Shown here: one piece after another, positions 1-7,679 of the stretch | Position numbering within the stretch: the stretch's first letter is position 1 | How the letters are laid out: each line of letters begins with the position of its first letter | Assembly: GCA_020853635.1 (NCBI GenBank) | Contig: JADYYN010000251.1 | Span: forward strand, 1-44,433 | Source: Gemmatimonadaceae bacterium | Lineage (GTDB): Bacteria > Gemmatimonadota > Gemmatimonadetes > Gemmatimonadales > Gemmatimonadaceae | Length of the DNA: 44,433 nucleotides | Direction of reading: 5' to 3' | Made by a program: the position numbers and the translations under genes | The notes under the pieces: model-generated | Told to the model about the DNA's origin: nothing | Databases searched by the model: none | The model's input: only the letters and a program-made list of their open reading frames with translations

Positions 1-770
1 CCGAACGTGAATGCGAGCGGTGGCGTGCCGATACAGCGGTCGCCGGAGTTGAGCTTGAGCACCTGGCGCGAGAACCCATCACACATCGCCATCACATCGC
101 GATGGAAGTGCATGCAGCCTTTGGGCACGCCGGTGGTTCCGGACGTGAATGCGATGAGACAGACGTCGTCGCTGGCAGTGGGGCAGGCCTCGAACGCGCC
201 GCGCGGCGCCGCCATGAGATCCTCCAGCGTCTCGCCACTCGTCCCGCCCCAGTACCGCAGCACGCGCAGGCGCGAGTGCGAAGCCGCTGCCGTCTCGAGC
301 TCCGAGGCGAGGCGCGCGTCGCAGAGTGCGGCGATACACTGCGCGGTGTCGATGATCACGCGCAGCTCCTTCGCGCGTAGCAACGGCATGGTGGTGACCG
401 CGACCATGCCCGCTTTCACCGTCGCGAGCCAGGCGATGGCCATCCACCGGCCGTTGAAGCCACGGAGCAGCACGCGATTGCCCGGCACGAGTCCGAGATC
501 ATGCACGAGCACATGCGCGAGCGCATCGACCTTCCCGGCCAGCTCGGCGTAGGTGGTGTCGACCCATCCACCGGCACCGTCGGGTGTGATGAGCGCCACG
601 CGAGCCCCGTGTCCTTCGCGCACGGCGTCATCGAGCAGGCGAACCGCGCAGTTGAGCTGCGGTGGGTAGTCGTACGGACCGTCCAGCAAGAGGACGGGCC
701 ATTCGGTGTGCGGCGGGAGCTGTACCCGCGGCCAGCCATCGACGTGCGCGCTCTCATGCATGGGTCTCAT
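1..770 (-). CDS. Benzoate/2-aminobenzoate-type CoA ligase (AMP-forming), 3' end outside window
   Basis: I translated the 256 visible codons by hand from ATG at 770. The reading frame is open to the window edge, so the C-terminal half (adenylate hinge and lid) is missing. Around residues 207-219 it has the AMP-binding loop AFTSGTTGVPKG, preceded by an ANL-type N-terminal domain (GNRVLLRG, WLATVKAGMVAV). ANL ligases make acyl-AMP and then acyl-CoA. The gene is last in the visible operon, 5 nt after the acyl-CoA dehydrogenase stop, and the upstream genes encode a CoA-thioester monooxygenase/reductase. The substrate is therefore most likely an aromatic acid such as 2-aminobenzoate (anthranilate) or salicylate; that choice is inference. 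A second in-frame ATG lies three codons in (761). Confidence 0.85.
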   Translation of the reverse strand, partial: MRPMHESAHVDGWPRVQLPPHTEWPVLLLDGPYDYPPQLNCAVRLLDDAVREGHGARVALITPDGAGGWVDTTYAELAGKVDALAHVLVHDLGLVPGNRVLLRGFNGRWMAIAWLATVKAGMVAVTTMPLLRAKELRVIIDTAQCIAALCDARLASELETAAASHSRLRVLRYWGGTSGETLEDLMAAPRGAFEACPTASDDVCLIAFTSGTTGVPKGCMHFHRDVMAMCDGFSRQVLKLNSGDRCIGTPPLAFTF

Positions 771-775
771 GCGAC

Positions 776-1993
776 TCACCCTCCAGTGGACGGGGCAGGG
801 GCCGACGCCTTCAACATCTCGCGACCGACGAGCAGGCGCTGCACCTCGGTCGCGCCTTCGTAGATGCGCAACGCACGGATGTCCCGGTACAACTGCTCCA
901 CCTTCTCGCCGACCCGTACGCCTTTGCCGCCGTGCAGCTGCACGGCGCGATCGATCACCTGCTGCGCGAGTTCGGTCGCCGTGAGTTTGGCCATCGCTGC
1001 CACGGCGGTGGTGCGACCGGGCTGCGTGTCGCGCTGCCAGGCGGCGCGATACGTCATGAGTGCGGCCGCGTCGACATCAGTGGCCATGTCGCCGATGATC
1101 GCCTGCGCGAGCGGCTGACTGCCGAGCGTGGCCCCGAACATCGCGCGCCCATGTGCGTGTGCGAGCGTGGAGTCGAGTGCGGCGCGGGCGAAGCCCACTG
1201 CAGCGGCGGCGACCGAGGTGCGGAAGATGTCGAGCGTGCGCATGGCCAGTGCGAAGCCGGCGCCGACTTCCCCGAGTCGGTGCGCGTCCGGCACCACGCA
1301 ACCGTCGAACCGCAGCGTCGCGAGAGGATGCGGTGCGATCACGTCGATCCGCTCGCTGATCAGGAGCCCCGCGGTGTCCGCCGGTACCAGGAAGGCGGTG
1401 ATGCCCTTACCGCCGACACTCGCCGCATCGCTGCGCGCGAACACGCAATAGCAGTCGGCGATCCCGCCATTGGAGATCCACGTCTTCTCGCCATCGAGTC
1501 GCCACCCGTCGCCAGCGCGGGTCGCGCGCGTGGACATCGCACCCGCGTCGGAGCCGGCGCCCGGCTCGGAGAGCGCGAAGGCGGCGATGGCTTCACCGCC
1601 GGCGACGCGCGGGAGCCACGCGGCCTTGAGCGCCTCGCTGCCTCCGAGTGTGATCGCACCGGAGCCGAGCCCTTGCATGGCGAACGCGAAGTCGGCGAGA
1701 CCATCGTGCGCGGCGAGTACTTCACGCAGCACGCAGAGCGCGCGGGAGTCGAGTTGCTCGAGTGCACCGCCGTGCGAACGGGGGACGGTGTAGCCAAGCC
1801 ATCCTGCAGCGCCCAACGCGCGCACCCACGCGCGGCACAACGCGTCGGTGTCGAGCGCTGCCGCAGACGTGCCGGGCACAGGCGTCGCGTGGCTGAGCCC
1901 CTTGGCCGCTGGCGTGCCCAGCCACGCCGACACGTCGCGCCCTAACGCGCGATGCACCTCATCGAAGAACGGCCACGCGAGATGCGCCGTCAT
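776..1993 (-). CDS. Acyl-CoA dehydrogenase, aromatic-CoA ring-degradation operon
   Basis: A 405-residue protein of normal acyl-CoA dehydrogenase length. Family marks in order are AFALSEPGAGSDAG and WISNGG (flavin and substrate binding, about residues 138-175), QLHGGKGV and the C-terminal IYEGATEVQ, whose Glu is the usual catalytic base position. The enzyme should oxidise an acyl-CoA at C2-C3 with FAD and pass electrons to ETF. It starts at ATG 1993, only 3 nt after the enoyl-CoA hydratase stop, and is followed 5 nt later by the CoA ligase. In this context it most likely acts in the beta-oxidation-like steps after dearomatisation of the aromatic CoA-ester. The exact substrate cannot be read from the sequence. 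Confidence 0.9.
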   Translation of the reverse strand: MTAHLAWPFFDEVHRALGRDVSAWLGTPAAKGLSHATPVPGTSAAALDTDALCRAWVRALGAAGWLGYTVPRSHGGALEQLDSRALCVLREVLAAHDGLADFAFAMQGLGSGAITLGGSEALKAAWLPRVAGGEAIAAFALSEPGAGSDAGAMSTRATRAGDGWRLDGEKTWISNGGIADCYCVFARSDAASVGGKGITAFLVPADTAGLLISERIDVIAPHPLATLRFDGCVVPDAHRLGEVGAGFALAMRTLDIFRTSVAAAAVGFARAALDSTLAHAHGRAMFGATLGSQPLAQAIIGDMATDVDAAALMTYRAAWQRDTQPGRTTAVAAMAKLTATELAQQVIDRAVQLHGGKGVRVGEKVEQLYRDIRALRIYEGATEVQRLLVGREMLKASAPAPSTGG

Positions 1994-1996
1994 CGC

Positions 1997-2872
1997 TCAG
2001 TTCCCTTCGAACGCGGGCGTGGTCTTGGCGGCGAACGCCTCGAACGCGCGACGGAAATCCTTGGTCCCCATGCACAGTGCCTGCGCCTGCGCCTCCATCT
2101 CGATCGCCTGATCCACCGACACGCTCCATTCCTGCTGCAGCATGGTCTTGGTCATCGCGTGCGCGAACGACGGCCCGTTGGCGAGCATGGTCGCGGTCTT
2201 CGTGGCTTCCTCGAGCAGGATCTCGGGCACCACGAGGCTGTTGTAGAAGCCCCAGCGTTCGCCCTCCGAGGCATCCATCATGCGCCCAGTGTACAACAGC
2301 TCGGCGGCGCGGCCCTGACCGATGATCCGCGGGAGCATCGCACAGGCGCCCATGTCACAGCCGGCGAGGCCCACGCGCGTGAACAGGAACGCCGTCCTTG
2401 TGCGCGGCGTGGCGAACCGCAGATCGGACGCCATCGCGAGGATCGCACCCGCGCCCGCCGCGATGCCGTCCACCGCCGCGATGATCGGTTGCGGGCACGC
2501 CCGCATCGCTTTCACCAAGTCGCCGGTCATGCGCGTGAAGGCGAGCAGTTCGGGCACTGCCATGCGCGTGAGTGGTTCGATGATCTCGAACACATCGCCG
2601 CCCGAGCAGAAGTTGCCGCCCTCGCCGGTGAGCACGATCGCGCGCACATCACTCGCGTACACCAGGTCGCGGAAGAGATCGCGCAGCTCGGCGTATGACT
2701 CGAACGTCAACGGGTTCTTGCGCTCGGGGCGCGCGAGCGTAATCACGCCCACGCGGCCGTCCGCGACGGTGTGCCACTTGAAGTGGGTCGTCTTGCGCGT
2801 GGCGATGACGTGACGCATGGCGGACATGGCGTCGGATGAGTGCGACGGAGGGTTAGTCGAGTGCGACGTCAC
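1997..2872 (-). CDS. Enoyl-CoA hydratase/isomerase (crotonase) family protein
   Basis: A 291-residue crotonase-fold protein. [17 protein letters not shown] begins the core, [15 protein letters not shown] (about residues 84-98) is the CoA/oxyanion-hole segment, and [23 protein letters not shown] is the second oxyanion-hole region. I kept the GTG start at 2872 because it overlaps the MarR stop as GTGA and has a GAGG eight bases upstream. An ATG at 2827 would remove 15 poorly conserved residues. It should hydrate or isomerise an unsaturated alicyclic CoA-ester made by the monooxygenase/reductase upstream in the operon. It could also be the ring-opening hydrolase, since crotonase-fold proteins do both. 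Confidence 0.9.
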   Translation of the reverse strand: MTSHSTNPPSHSSDAMSAMRHVIATRKTTHFKWHTVADGRVGVITLARPERKNPLTFESYAELRDLFRDLVYASDVRAIVLTGEGGNFCSGGDVFEIIEPLTRMAVPELLAFTRMTGDLVKAMRACPQPIIAAVDGIAAGAGAILAMASDLRFATPRTRTAFLFTRVGLAGCDMGACAMLPRIIGQGRAAELLYTGRMMDASEGERWGFYNSLVVPEILLEEATKTATMLANGPSFAHAMTKTMLQQEWSVSVDQAIEMEAQAQALCMGTKDFRRAFEAFAAKTTPAFEGN

Positions 2873-3363
2873 GGCGTGGTCCTCGCAGAAGCGTGGCGGA
2901 GTCCCTGCTTCACGGTGCCGAGCAGGGTGTGCATGGTCTGACGGTCAGTCGGGGAGAGGGCAGCGAGCAGCTGTTCGATGAGTGCTTCGTGTGCACGGGC
3001 CATCGCGGTGAAATGGCGCCGCCCGGTCGCGGTGAGGCGCACCACGGCCGCGCGACGGTCGTCGCTCGCCACGCGGCGTGAGACGCGACCCTCACGCTGC
3101 AGCGCGGCGACCAGCCAGGTCACGTTGCCGTTGGTGGTGAGCGTCCGTTCGGAGAGTGCGGTCATGCGCAGACCGTCCGGGGCCCTATGGAGTTGCGCCA
3201 ACAGGTCGAAGCGGGCGAGCGACGAACCGAAGTCCCGCTTGAGCATGCCGTCGATCTCCCGCTCCACCAACGTGGTGCAGGTGAAGAGCCGCAGCCAGAG
3301 GCGCAGGGACTCGTGGTCCTCGCCGTCGAGCCGCGTCTCGGGATCGTTAGCCTGCAGTATCAC
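2869..3363 (-). CDS. MarR-family transcriptional regulator of the aromatic-CoA operon
   Basis: A 164-residue winged-helix protein with the MarR layout: N-terminal helices for dimerisation ([17 protein letters not shown]), a recognition region about residues 70-85 ([21 protein letters not shown]), the wing with [15 protein letters not shown], then a long C-terminal helix. It starts with GTG in a GTGA overlap with the SDR stop and ends in a GTGA overlap with the hydratase start, so it is translated from within the operon it probably controls. MarR regulators of aromatic catabolism are usually repressors released by aryl-CoA ligands. The candidate operator is the inverted repeat at 6627-6646 before the operon. 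Ligand identity is inference. Confidence 0.88.
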   Translation of the reverse strand: MILQANDPETRLDGEDHESLRLWLRLFTCTTLVEREIDGMLKRDFGSSLARFDLLAQLHRAPDGLRMTALSERTLTTNGNVTWLVAALQREGRVSRRVASDDRRAAVVRLTATGRRHFTAMARAHEALIEQLLAALSPTDRQTMHTLLGTVKQGLRHASARTTP

Positions 3364-4130
3364 GCGTCGTCACCCATGAGCGGCACGGCGGCACCGTTGG
3401 CGGTCGATCCCGGCATCACAAACGCGAGCACCGCGTCAGCGACCTCGTCGACCGTCACGAGACGCTTCTGGCCGGCATCCTTGAGGATCATCGCCATCGC
3501 GTCTTCACGCGACCGTCCGGTCTTGGCGATGATCTTGCCGACCGAATCGCCCACGAGATCGGTATCGGTGTAGCCAGGACACACCGCATTCACGCGCACG
3601 CCCTTGTGCCCGAACTCGGCGGCGAGTGCGCGGGTGAGACCGACCATCGCATGTTTTGCCGAGACGTACGCGGCCACATACGCCGTGCCCGCGAGTCCGG
3701 CGATGCTGGCGACGTTCACCACATGTCCGCCGCCGCGTTCGAGCATCGACGGGAGCACAGCCTGCGTCGCGATCACCGGCGCGGTGAGGTGCACCGCGAT
3801 CATGCGGTCGAATACGCCAGCGTCGCTCTTGAGGAAGGGCACGGTCTCGACGATGCCCGCGTTGTTCACGAGGATCGTGACGGGTCCAAGTGCGCGCGCC
3901 GCATCCGCACAGGCGCGCGTGAGTGCCTCGCGGTCGGTGACGTCAGCGAGCACCACCTGCGCGCGGCGGCCCATCGCGCGAACGTCGGCGACCACCGCGT
4001 CCGCACTCGCCGCGGAGCGCACACAGAGTGTGACGTCCGCGCCGGCAGCAGCCAGCCGTCGCACGATGGCCGCACCGATGCCGCGGTTGGCTCCGGTGAC
4101 GAAAGCGTGATGTCCCTGCAGCGCGCTCAC
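3360..4130 (-). CDS. SDR-family NAD(P)-dependent oxidoreductase
   Basis: A 256-residue classical short-chain dehydrogenase. TGANRGIG (about residues 12-19) is the cofactor loop, NNAGIV the stabilising motif, NVASIAG carries the catalytic Ser, and YVSAK holds the catalytic Tyr and Lys; VCPGYTDTDLV follows. It starts with GTG at 4130 in a GTGA overlap with the monooxygenase/reductase stop. The placement suggests oxidation of the 3-hydroxyacyl-CoA formed by the hydratase, or of a ring alcohol, as in other hybrid aromatic-CoA clusters. The cofactor choice is not certain from the sequence. Confidence 0.92.
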   Translation of the reverse strand: MSALQGHHAFVTGANRGIGAAIVRRLAAAGADVTLCVRSAASADAVVADVRAMGRRAQVVLADVTDREALTRACADAARALGPVTILVNNAGIVETVPFLKSDAGVFDRMIAVHLTAPVIATQAVLPSMLERGGGHVVNVASIAGLAGTAYVAAYVSAKHAMVGLTRALAAEFGHKGVRVNAVCPGYTDTDLVGDSVGKIIAKTGRSREDAMAMILKDAGQKRLVTVDEVADAVLAFVMPGSTANGAAVPLMGDDA

Positions 4131-6586
4131 GTGAGTTCTCCCTTGGGTGGTGCCGCGTTCGCCGCCGCGCTCGCGGCCCGTTCGCGTTCATTGAGACGGT
4201 CCAGCTGCACCTTCGCCGCGCGATACTGCGGTGGCCACCACGCCGCCGTGCCAGCGAAGCCCAACCGCGAGGCTTCGCTCAGCGTCCATGCCGGATTGAT
4301 CAGATGCGGACGCCCCACCGCGACGAGATCCGCGCGTCCCGACGCGATGATGCCATTCGCTTGATCCGCATCGGAGATCGCACCTACGGCGATCGTCGCG
4401 ATGCCGGCCTCCTGACGCACACGGTCGGCGAAAGGCGTCTGCCACATCCTGCCGAACACCGGACGCTCCTCCTTCACCACCTGTCCCGCCGAGACGTCGA
4501 TGACATCGGCACCGGCGTCCTTGAACAGCCGGGCGATCGCGACGGCGTCGTCGCCGGTGTTGCCGCCTGGGACCCAATCGTGCGCGGAGATGCGTACTGA
4601 CATTGGTTTGTCGGCCGGCCAGACCGCGCGCATGGCGCGGAACACTTCGAGCGGGAATGCGGCACGCGCGTCGAGCGAGCCACCGTACGCGTCCGTGCGG
4701 TGATTGGTCAGCGGCGAGAGGAACGCTGAGAGCAGGTAGCCGTGCGCCGCATGCAGCTCGAGCCAATCGAAGCCGGCCTCAGCGCCGAGTCGTGTGGCGA
4801 CGACGAACTCCTCGCGCACGCGGTCCATGTCCGCACGCGTCATCGAGCGCGCGGTCTGCGACACGCCTCGCAGATACTGCGCCTCCGAGGGCGCTATGAG
4901 CGGCCACCCGCCGTCCGGCAGCGGCTGGTCGATACCCTCCCACATCTTCTTCGTCGCACCCTTGGCGCCGGCGTGCCCGAGCTGCAGGCCCATGCGCGCG
5001 CTGCCGTGCGTGTGCGCAAAATCGACGATGCGCTTCCACGCGTCGCGCTGCTCGGTGTTCCACAGCCCCGGGCACCACGGCGTGATGCGCGCGTCCGCCG
5101 CGACGCAGGTCATCTCGGTCATCACCAGGCCCGCACCGCCGGTCGCGCGCGAGCCCAGATGCACCAAGTGCCAGTCGCTCGGCCGACCGTCCTCGTGCGC
5201 CGAGTACTGCGCCATTGGCGAGACGACCACGCGGTTGGGCAGCGTGACGCCACGGACGCGGTAGGGCGTCAGTAGCGGCGGGAGCACCGGCGCGTCGGCC
5301 GATGCCTTCCTGCTCGGCGCATCGGCCGATGTCTTCCTGCTCGGCGCATCGGTCGTGGCGGCGGGCACGTCCCGCATCGCCTGCTGCGCGAACCAGCGCT
5401 CGAACGCCGCGACATACTCGGCGTCGCGCTGGCGCAGGTTCTCGTGCGAGATGCGCTGCGAGCGCGTCAGCAACGAGTACGCGAACTGCTCCGGCGCGAG
5501 CGAGGCGTAACGGTCCACGTGCTCGAACCACTCGGTGGAGTTGCGCGCCGCGTTCTGCAGCTTGAGCACTTCCACGGAACGCTCGGCCTGATACTGCGCG
5601 AGCGCCGTCGGCAGGCCAGTCGCGTCAAATCCGTCGCGTCGAGCCAACGGCGCCAGCTGCACGTCGAGCGCGATGGCATCCTCGAGCGCCAGCTTGCTCC
5701 CCGAGCCGATGGAGAAGTGCGCGGTATGCGCCGCATCGCCAAGCAACACCACCGGCACGCGCCGCACGCCGTCGGTGAGCCAGTGCACCCACGACTCGCA
5801 GGTGACGCGCGGGAAGCGGATCCACTGCGCCGAGCCGCGCAGATGCGCGGCGTTGCTCATGAGCTTGGCCCCGCCGAGCGTGTCGGCGAACAGCGACTCA
5901 CAGAACGCGATGGACGCCGAGCCATCGAGCGCATCGAGCCCGGCTGCCTTCCACACCGTATCGGGCGCTTCGACGATGAACGTGCTCAGCCCGGTCGCGA
6001 ACTGATACGCGTGCGCCTGGAACCAGCCGTGTGCCGTCTCCTTGAACGCGAACGTGAACGCTTCGAACTCGCGCGGCGCGCCGAGCCAGGTGTAGCGGCA
6101 GTGGCGGAGATCGATGTCGGGCTTGAACGTCGCGGCGTAGCGCTCACGGATGCGGCTGTTGATGCCGTCGGACGCGATGACGAGGTCCCAGCGTTCGTCC
6201 ACCACGCGCTGTTCGAGCGGTGTGGGATCGTCGGTCTCGAATCGGAGCATGACACCGAGTGCACGACAGCGCTCCTGCAGCAGCCGCAGCATCTGCTTGC
6301 GGCCGATGCCGGAGAATCCGTGGCCGGACGAGCGGATGGTCTGGCCGCGGAAGTGGATCGCGATGTCGTCCCAGTGATGCAGAGCGTCAGCGATCTCGCG
6401 TCCGCTGGTGGGATCGGCGTTGCGGAGGTTGGTGACCGTCTGGTCGGAGAGGACGACGCCCCAGCCGAAGGTATCATCGGGCTTGTTGCGCTCCTCGACG
6501 ACGATCTCGGCCGCGGGGTGGCGGCGTTTGAGCAGGAGCGCGGCATAGAGCCCGCCCGGACCACCACCGACGACCAGCACGCGCAC
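4127..6586 (-). CDS. Bifunctional aromatic-CoA monooxygenase/reductase (2-aminobenzoyl-CoA or salicylyl-CoA 5-hydroxylase type)
   Basis: An 819-residue fusion. The N-terminal half (about 1-405) is an FAD aromatic hydroxylase: RVLVVGGGPGGLYAA is the FAD dinucleotide loop and VVLLGDAAHTAHF the GD motif. The C-terminal half (about 435-800) is an old-yellow-enzyme reductase with LPNRVVVSPMAQYSA, HAAHGYLLSAFLSPL, YGGSL and a late AVGRPHLINP. This fusion is the known architecture of 2-aminobenzoyl-CoA monooxygenase/reductase from Azoarcus and of proteins annotated salicylyl-CoA 5-hydroxylase/oxidoreductase. It hydroxylates the aryl-CoA at C5 and then reduces the ring. The start is GTG at 6586 with GAGGT 5 nt upstream, and the P-loop follows at once. 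It is the first gene of the operon. The linker between the domains carries a 27-bp tandem duplication. Confidence 0.93.
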   Translation of the reverse strand: MRVLVVGGGPGGLYAALLLKRRHPAAEIVVEERNKPDDTFGWGVVLSDQTVTNLRNADPTSGREIADALHHWDDIAIHFRGQTIRSSGHGFSGIGRKQMLRLLQERCRALGVMLRFETDDPTPLEQRVVDERWDLVIASDGINSRIRERYAATFKPDIDLRHCRYTWLGAPREFEAFTFAFKETAHGWFQAHAYQFATGLSTFIVEAPDTVWKAAGLDALDGSASIAFCESLFADTLGGAKLMSNAAHLRGSAQWIRFPRVTCESWVHWLTDGVRRVPVVLLGDAAHTAHFSIGSGSKLALEDAIALDVQLAPLARRDGFDATGLPTALAQYQAERSVEVLKLQNAARNSTEWFEHVDRYASLAPEQFAYSLLTRSQRISHENLRQRDAEYVAAFERWFAQQAMRDVPAATTDAPSRKTSADAPSRKASADAPVLPPLLTPYRVRGVTLPNRVVVSPMAQYSAHEDGRPSDWHLVHLGSRATGGAGLVMTEMTCVAADARITPWCPGLWNTEQRDAWKRIVDFAHTHGSARMGLQLGHAGAKGATKKMWEGIDQPLPDGGWPLIAPSEAQYLRGVSQTARSMTRADMDRVREEFVVATRLGAEAGFDWLELHAAHGYLLSAFLSPLTNHRTDAYGGSLDARAAFPLEVFRAMRAVWPADKPMSVRISAHDWVPGGNTGDDAVAIARLFKDAGADVIDVSAGQVVKEERPVFGRMWQTPFADRVRQEAGIATIAVGAISDADQANGIIASGRADLVAVGRPHLINPAWTLSEASRLGFAGTAAWWPPQYRAAKVQLDRLNERERAASAAANAAPPKGELT
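5289..5354 (-). repeat. 27-bp tandem repeat in the interdomain linker of the monooxygenase/reductase
   Basis: Two adjacent 27-bp copies (5301-5327 and 5328-5354) match at 25 of 27 positions, and a partial third copy (5289-5300) abuts them. They encode the linker motif DAPSRK-T/A-SA twice, around residues 411-432, exactly between the FAD and OYE domains. The reading frame is kept because 27 is a multiple of three. Confidence 0.9.
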
Positions 6587-6613
6587 GCGCGACCTCGGGA
6601 GAGGGGACGCGCA

Positions 6614-6642
6614 AGGTTACGACTGATTGCTTCAAATATCAA
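6614..6642 (-). promoter_or_regulatory. Predicted sigma70-type promoter of the aromatic-CoA operon
   Basis: Read on the minus strand there is TTGATA (6642-6637), a 17-nt spacer and TAACCT (6619-6614). Transcription would start near 6607, giving a leader of about 20 nt that contains the GAGGT ribosome site of the GTG at 6586. The -35 box matches consensus at five of six bases; the -10 is weak. The -35 lies inside the inverted repeat at 6627-6646. Confidence 0.5.
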
Positions 6643-6646
6643 GCAA
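6627..6646. promoter_or_regulatory. Inverted repeat, candidate MarR operator
   Basis: TTGCTTCAAATATCAAGCAA has 6-bp perfect arms (TTGCTT and AAGCAA) around an AT-rich 8-bp centre. It stands out in a GC-rich 157-bp gap between divergent genes. Its size and two-fold symmetry fit a MarR dimer site, it overlaps the predicted -35 box, and the operon contains a MarR gene. Binding itself is inferred. Confidence 0.55.
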
Positions 6647-6743
6647 ATCGCCCGGTCCGAGTGCCGATCAGGGTCGCCCTGTGCGGGCCAGCGGGGCGGG
6701 GCTATCTTCCGTGCCAATGGTATCCTTGCAGACCACTATATAG

Positions 6744-7262
6744 ATGGCGTCCCGGTCCAGACGCGGCGGCGCCGCGCGGAGCAGGAAGGGACGCGGCGGA
6801 CCGTCGAAGGGACAGGTGACGCTCACCTCCGTCCCCACCGGCCGTGCAGCCTACGTCGAGACCCGCCGATGGCTGCTCGAGCGCCACGGTTCGGTGTGCG
6901 CGTACTGCGAGCGTGAGGTCCCCGAACGGACGATCACGCTCGACCACGTCACGCCGCGGCGTGGGCAGACGGCCTACGACCGTCGCGACAACCTCGTGCT
7001 CTGCTGTCGCGCGTGCAACGCCGCCAAGGCCGACACACCGCTGCTGGCGTTCCTGTTCGGCAATCGCAACCGTGTCATCGCGCTGTTCAAGTACGGGCAA
7101 CACCTCAGTCATCAGTTGGTCGAGATGGTGAAGGACCTCATCCCGCCCGATGAATGGCCGGCGATCCCGCCGCCGCGCTCGCACCGTGGCCCGCGTCGCA
7201 AATCGAGTCGCGAGCTGTTCGGACCGGATGACGGTGGTCCGTCGCCGTATCTCGACGTCTGA
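6744..7262 (+). CDS. HNH endonuclease family protein
   Basis: A 172-residue basic protein. The core is a zinc-type HNH fold: CAYC (about residues 52-55), the LDHVTPR motif with Asp-His, the Asn of RRDNLVLCCRACNAAK, and the second Cys pair. The first 24 residues are Arg/Gly/Ser-rich and the tail is basic and Pro-rich, suggesting nucleic-acid contact. ATG 6744 has no Shine-Dalgarno site; GTG 6816, just before the conserved part, is an alternative start. It is divergent from the aromatic-CoA operon and may share its control region. Small free-standing HNH proteins of this type are common and their cellular role is usually unknown. No neighbouring restriction or defence gene supports a more exact role. 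Confidence 0.88.
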   Translation: MASRSRRGGAARSRKGRGGPSKGQVTLTSVPTGRAAYVETRRWLLERHGSVCAYCEREVPERTITLDHVTPRRGQTAYDRRDNLVLCCRACNAAKADTPLLAFLFGNRNRVIALFKYGQHLSHQLVEMVKDLIPPDEWPAIPPPRSHRGPRRKSSRELFGPDDGGPSPYLDV

Positions 7263-7292
7263 CCTCACACCGCGACTGACTCCGAGCCCCCG

Positions 7293-7679
7293 ATGGACAT
7301 CACGCAGATCAGCACGCCCAACGCGCCCACACCGGCGGGGCACTACTCGCAGGCGACCGTCCACCAAGGCGTGGTGTACGTCGCCGGCCAACTGCCGATC
7401 GACCCCGCCACGGGCAAGATGATCGAAGGCGATATGGCCGCGCAGGCGCGACGCGCGCTCGCGAACGTCCGCGCCATCCTCGAGGCGGCGGGCAGCGACT
7501 TCGCCCACGTGCTCAAGATGCAGGTGTACGTGCCCGACATCGCGCTCTGGGGCGAGTTCAACGCGGCGTACATCGACGTGATGGGCAGTGCGAAGCCGGC
7601 ACGGGCCGTCATCCCCACGCGCGATCTCAAGCCGGGATGCCTGGTGGAGATCGATTGCATCGCGGCGGTGCGCGCCTGA
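7293..7679 (+). CDS. ridA: RidA family reactive intermediate/imine deaminase
   Basis: A 128-residue protein of the usual YjgF/RidA length. It has the early GHYSQATVHQGVVYVAGQ strand region, and near the C-terminus PARAVIP followed by VEIDCIA, which supply the conserved active-site Arg and Glu. RidA proteins form trimers and hydrolyse enamine or imine intermediates, classically 2-aminoacrylate released by serine/threonine dehydratases. The next gene overlaps its end and encodes a D-serine dehydratase-like enzyme, so the two probably act together. A second possible client is the enamine-containing ring product of the nearby 2-aminobenzoyl-CoA pathway, but that operon lies on the other strand. 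Confidence 0.93.
   Translation: MDITQISTPNAPTPAGHYSQATVHQGVVYVAGQLPIDPATGKMIEGDMAAQARRALANVRAILEAAGSDFAHVLKMQVYVPDIALWGEFNAAYIDVMGSAKPARAVIPTRDLKPGCLVEIDCIAAVRA

Noticed and set aside
662..1945. 427-codon plus-strand open frame
   Set aside because: Antisense shadow of the acyl-CoA dehydrogenase.
6744..7262. HNH protein as part of a restriction or defence system
   Set aside because: No methylase, helicase or other defence gene is near; the neighbours are metabolic.
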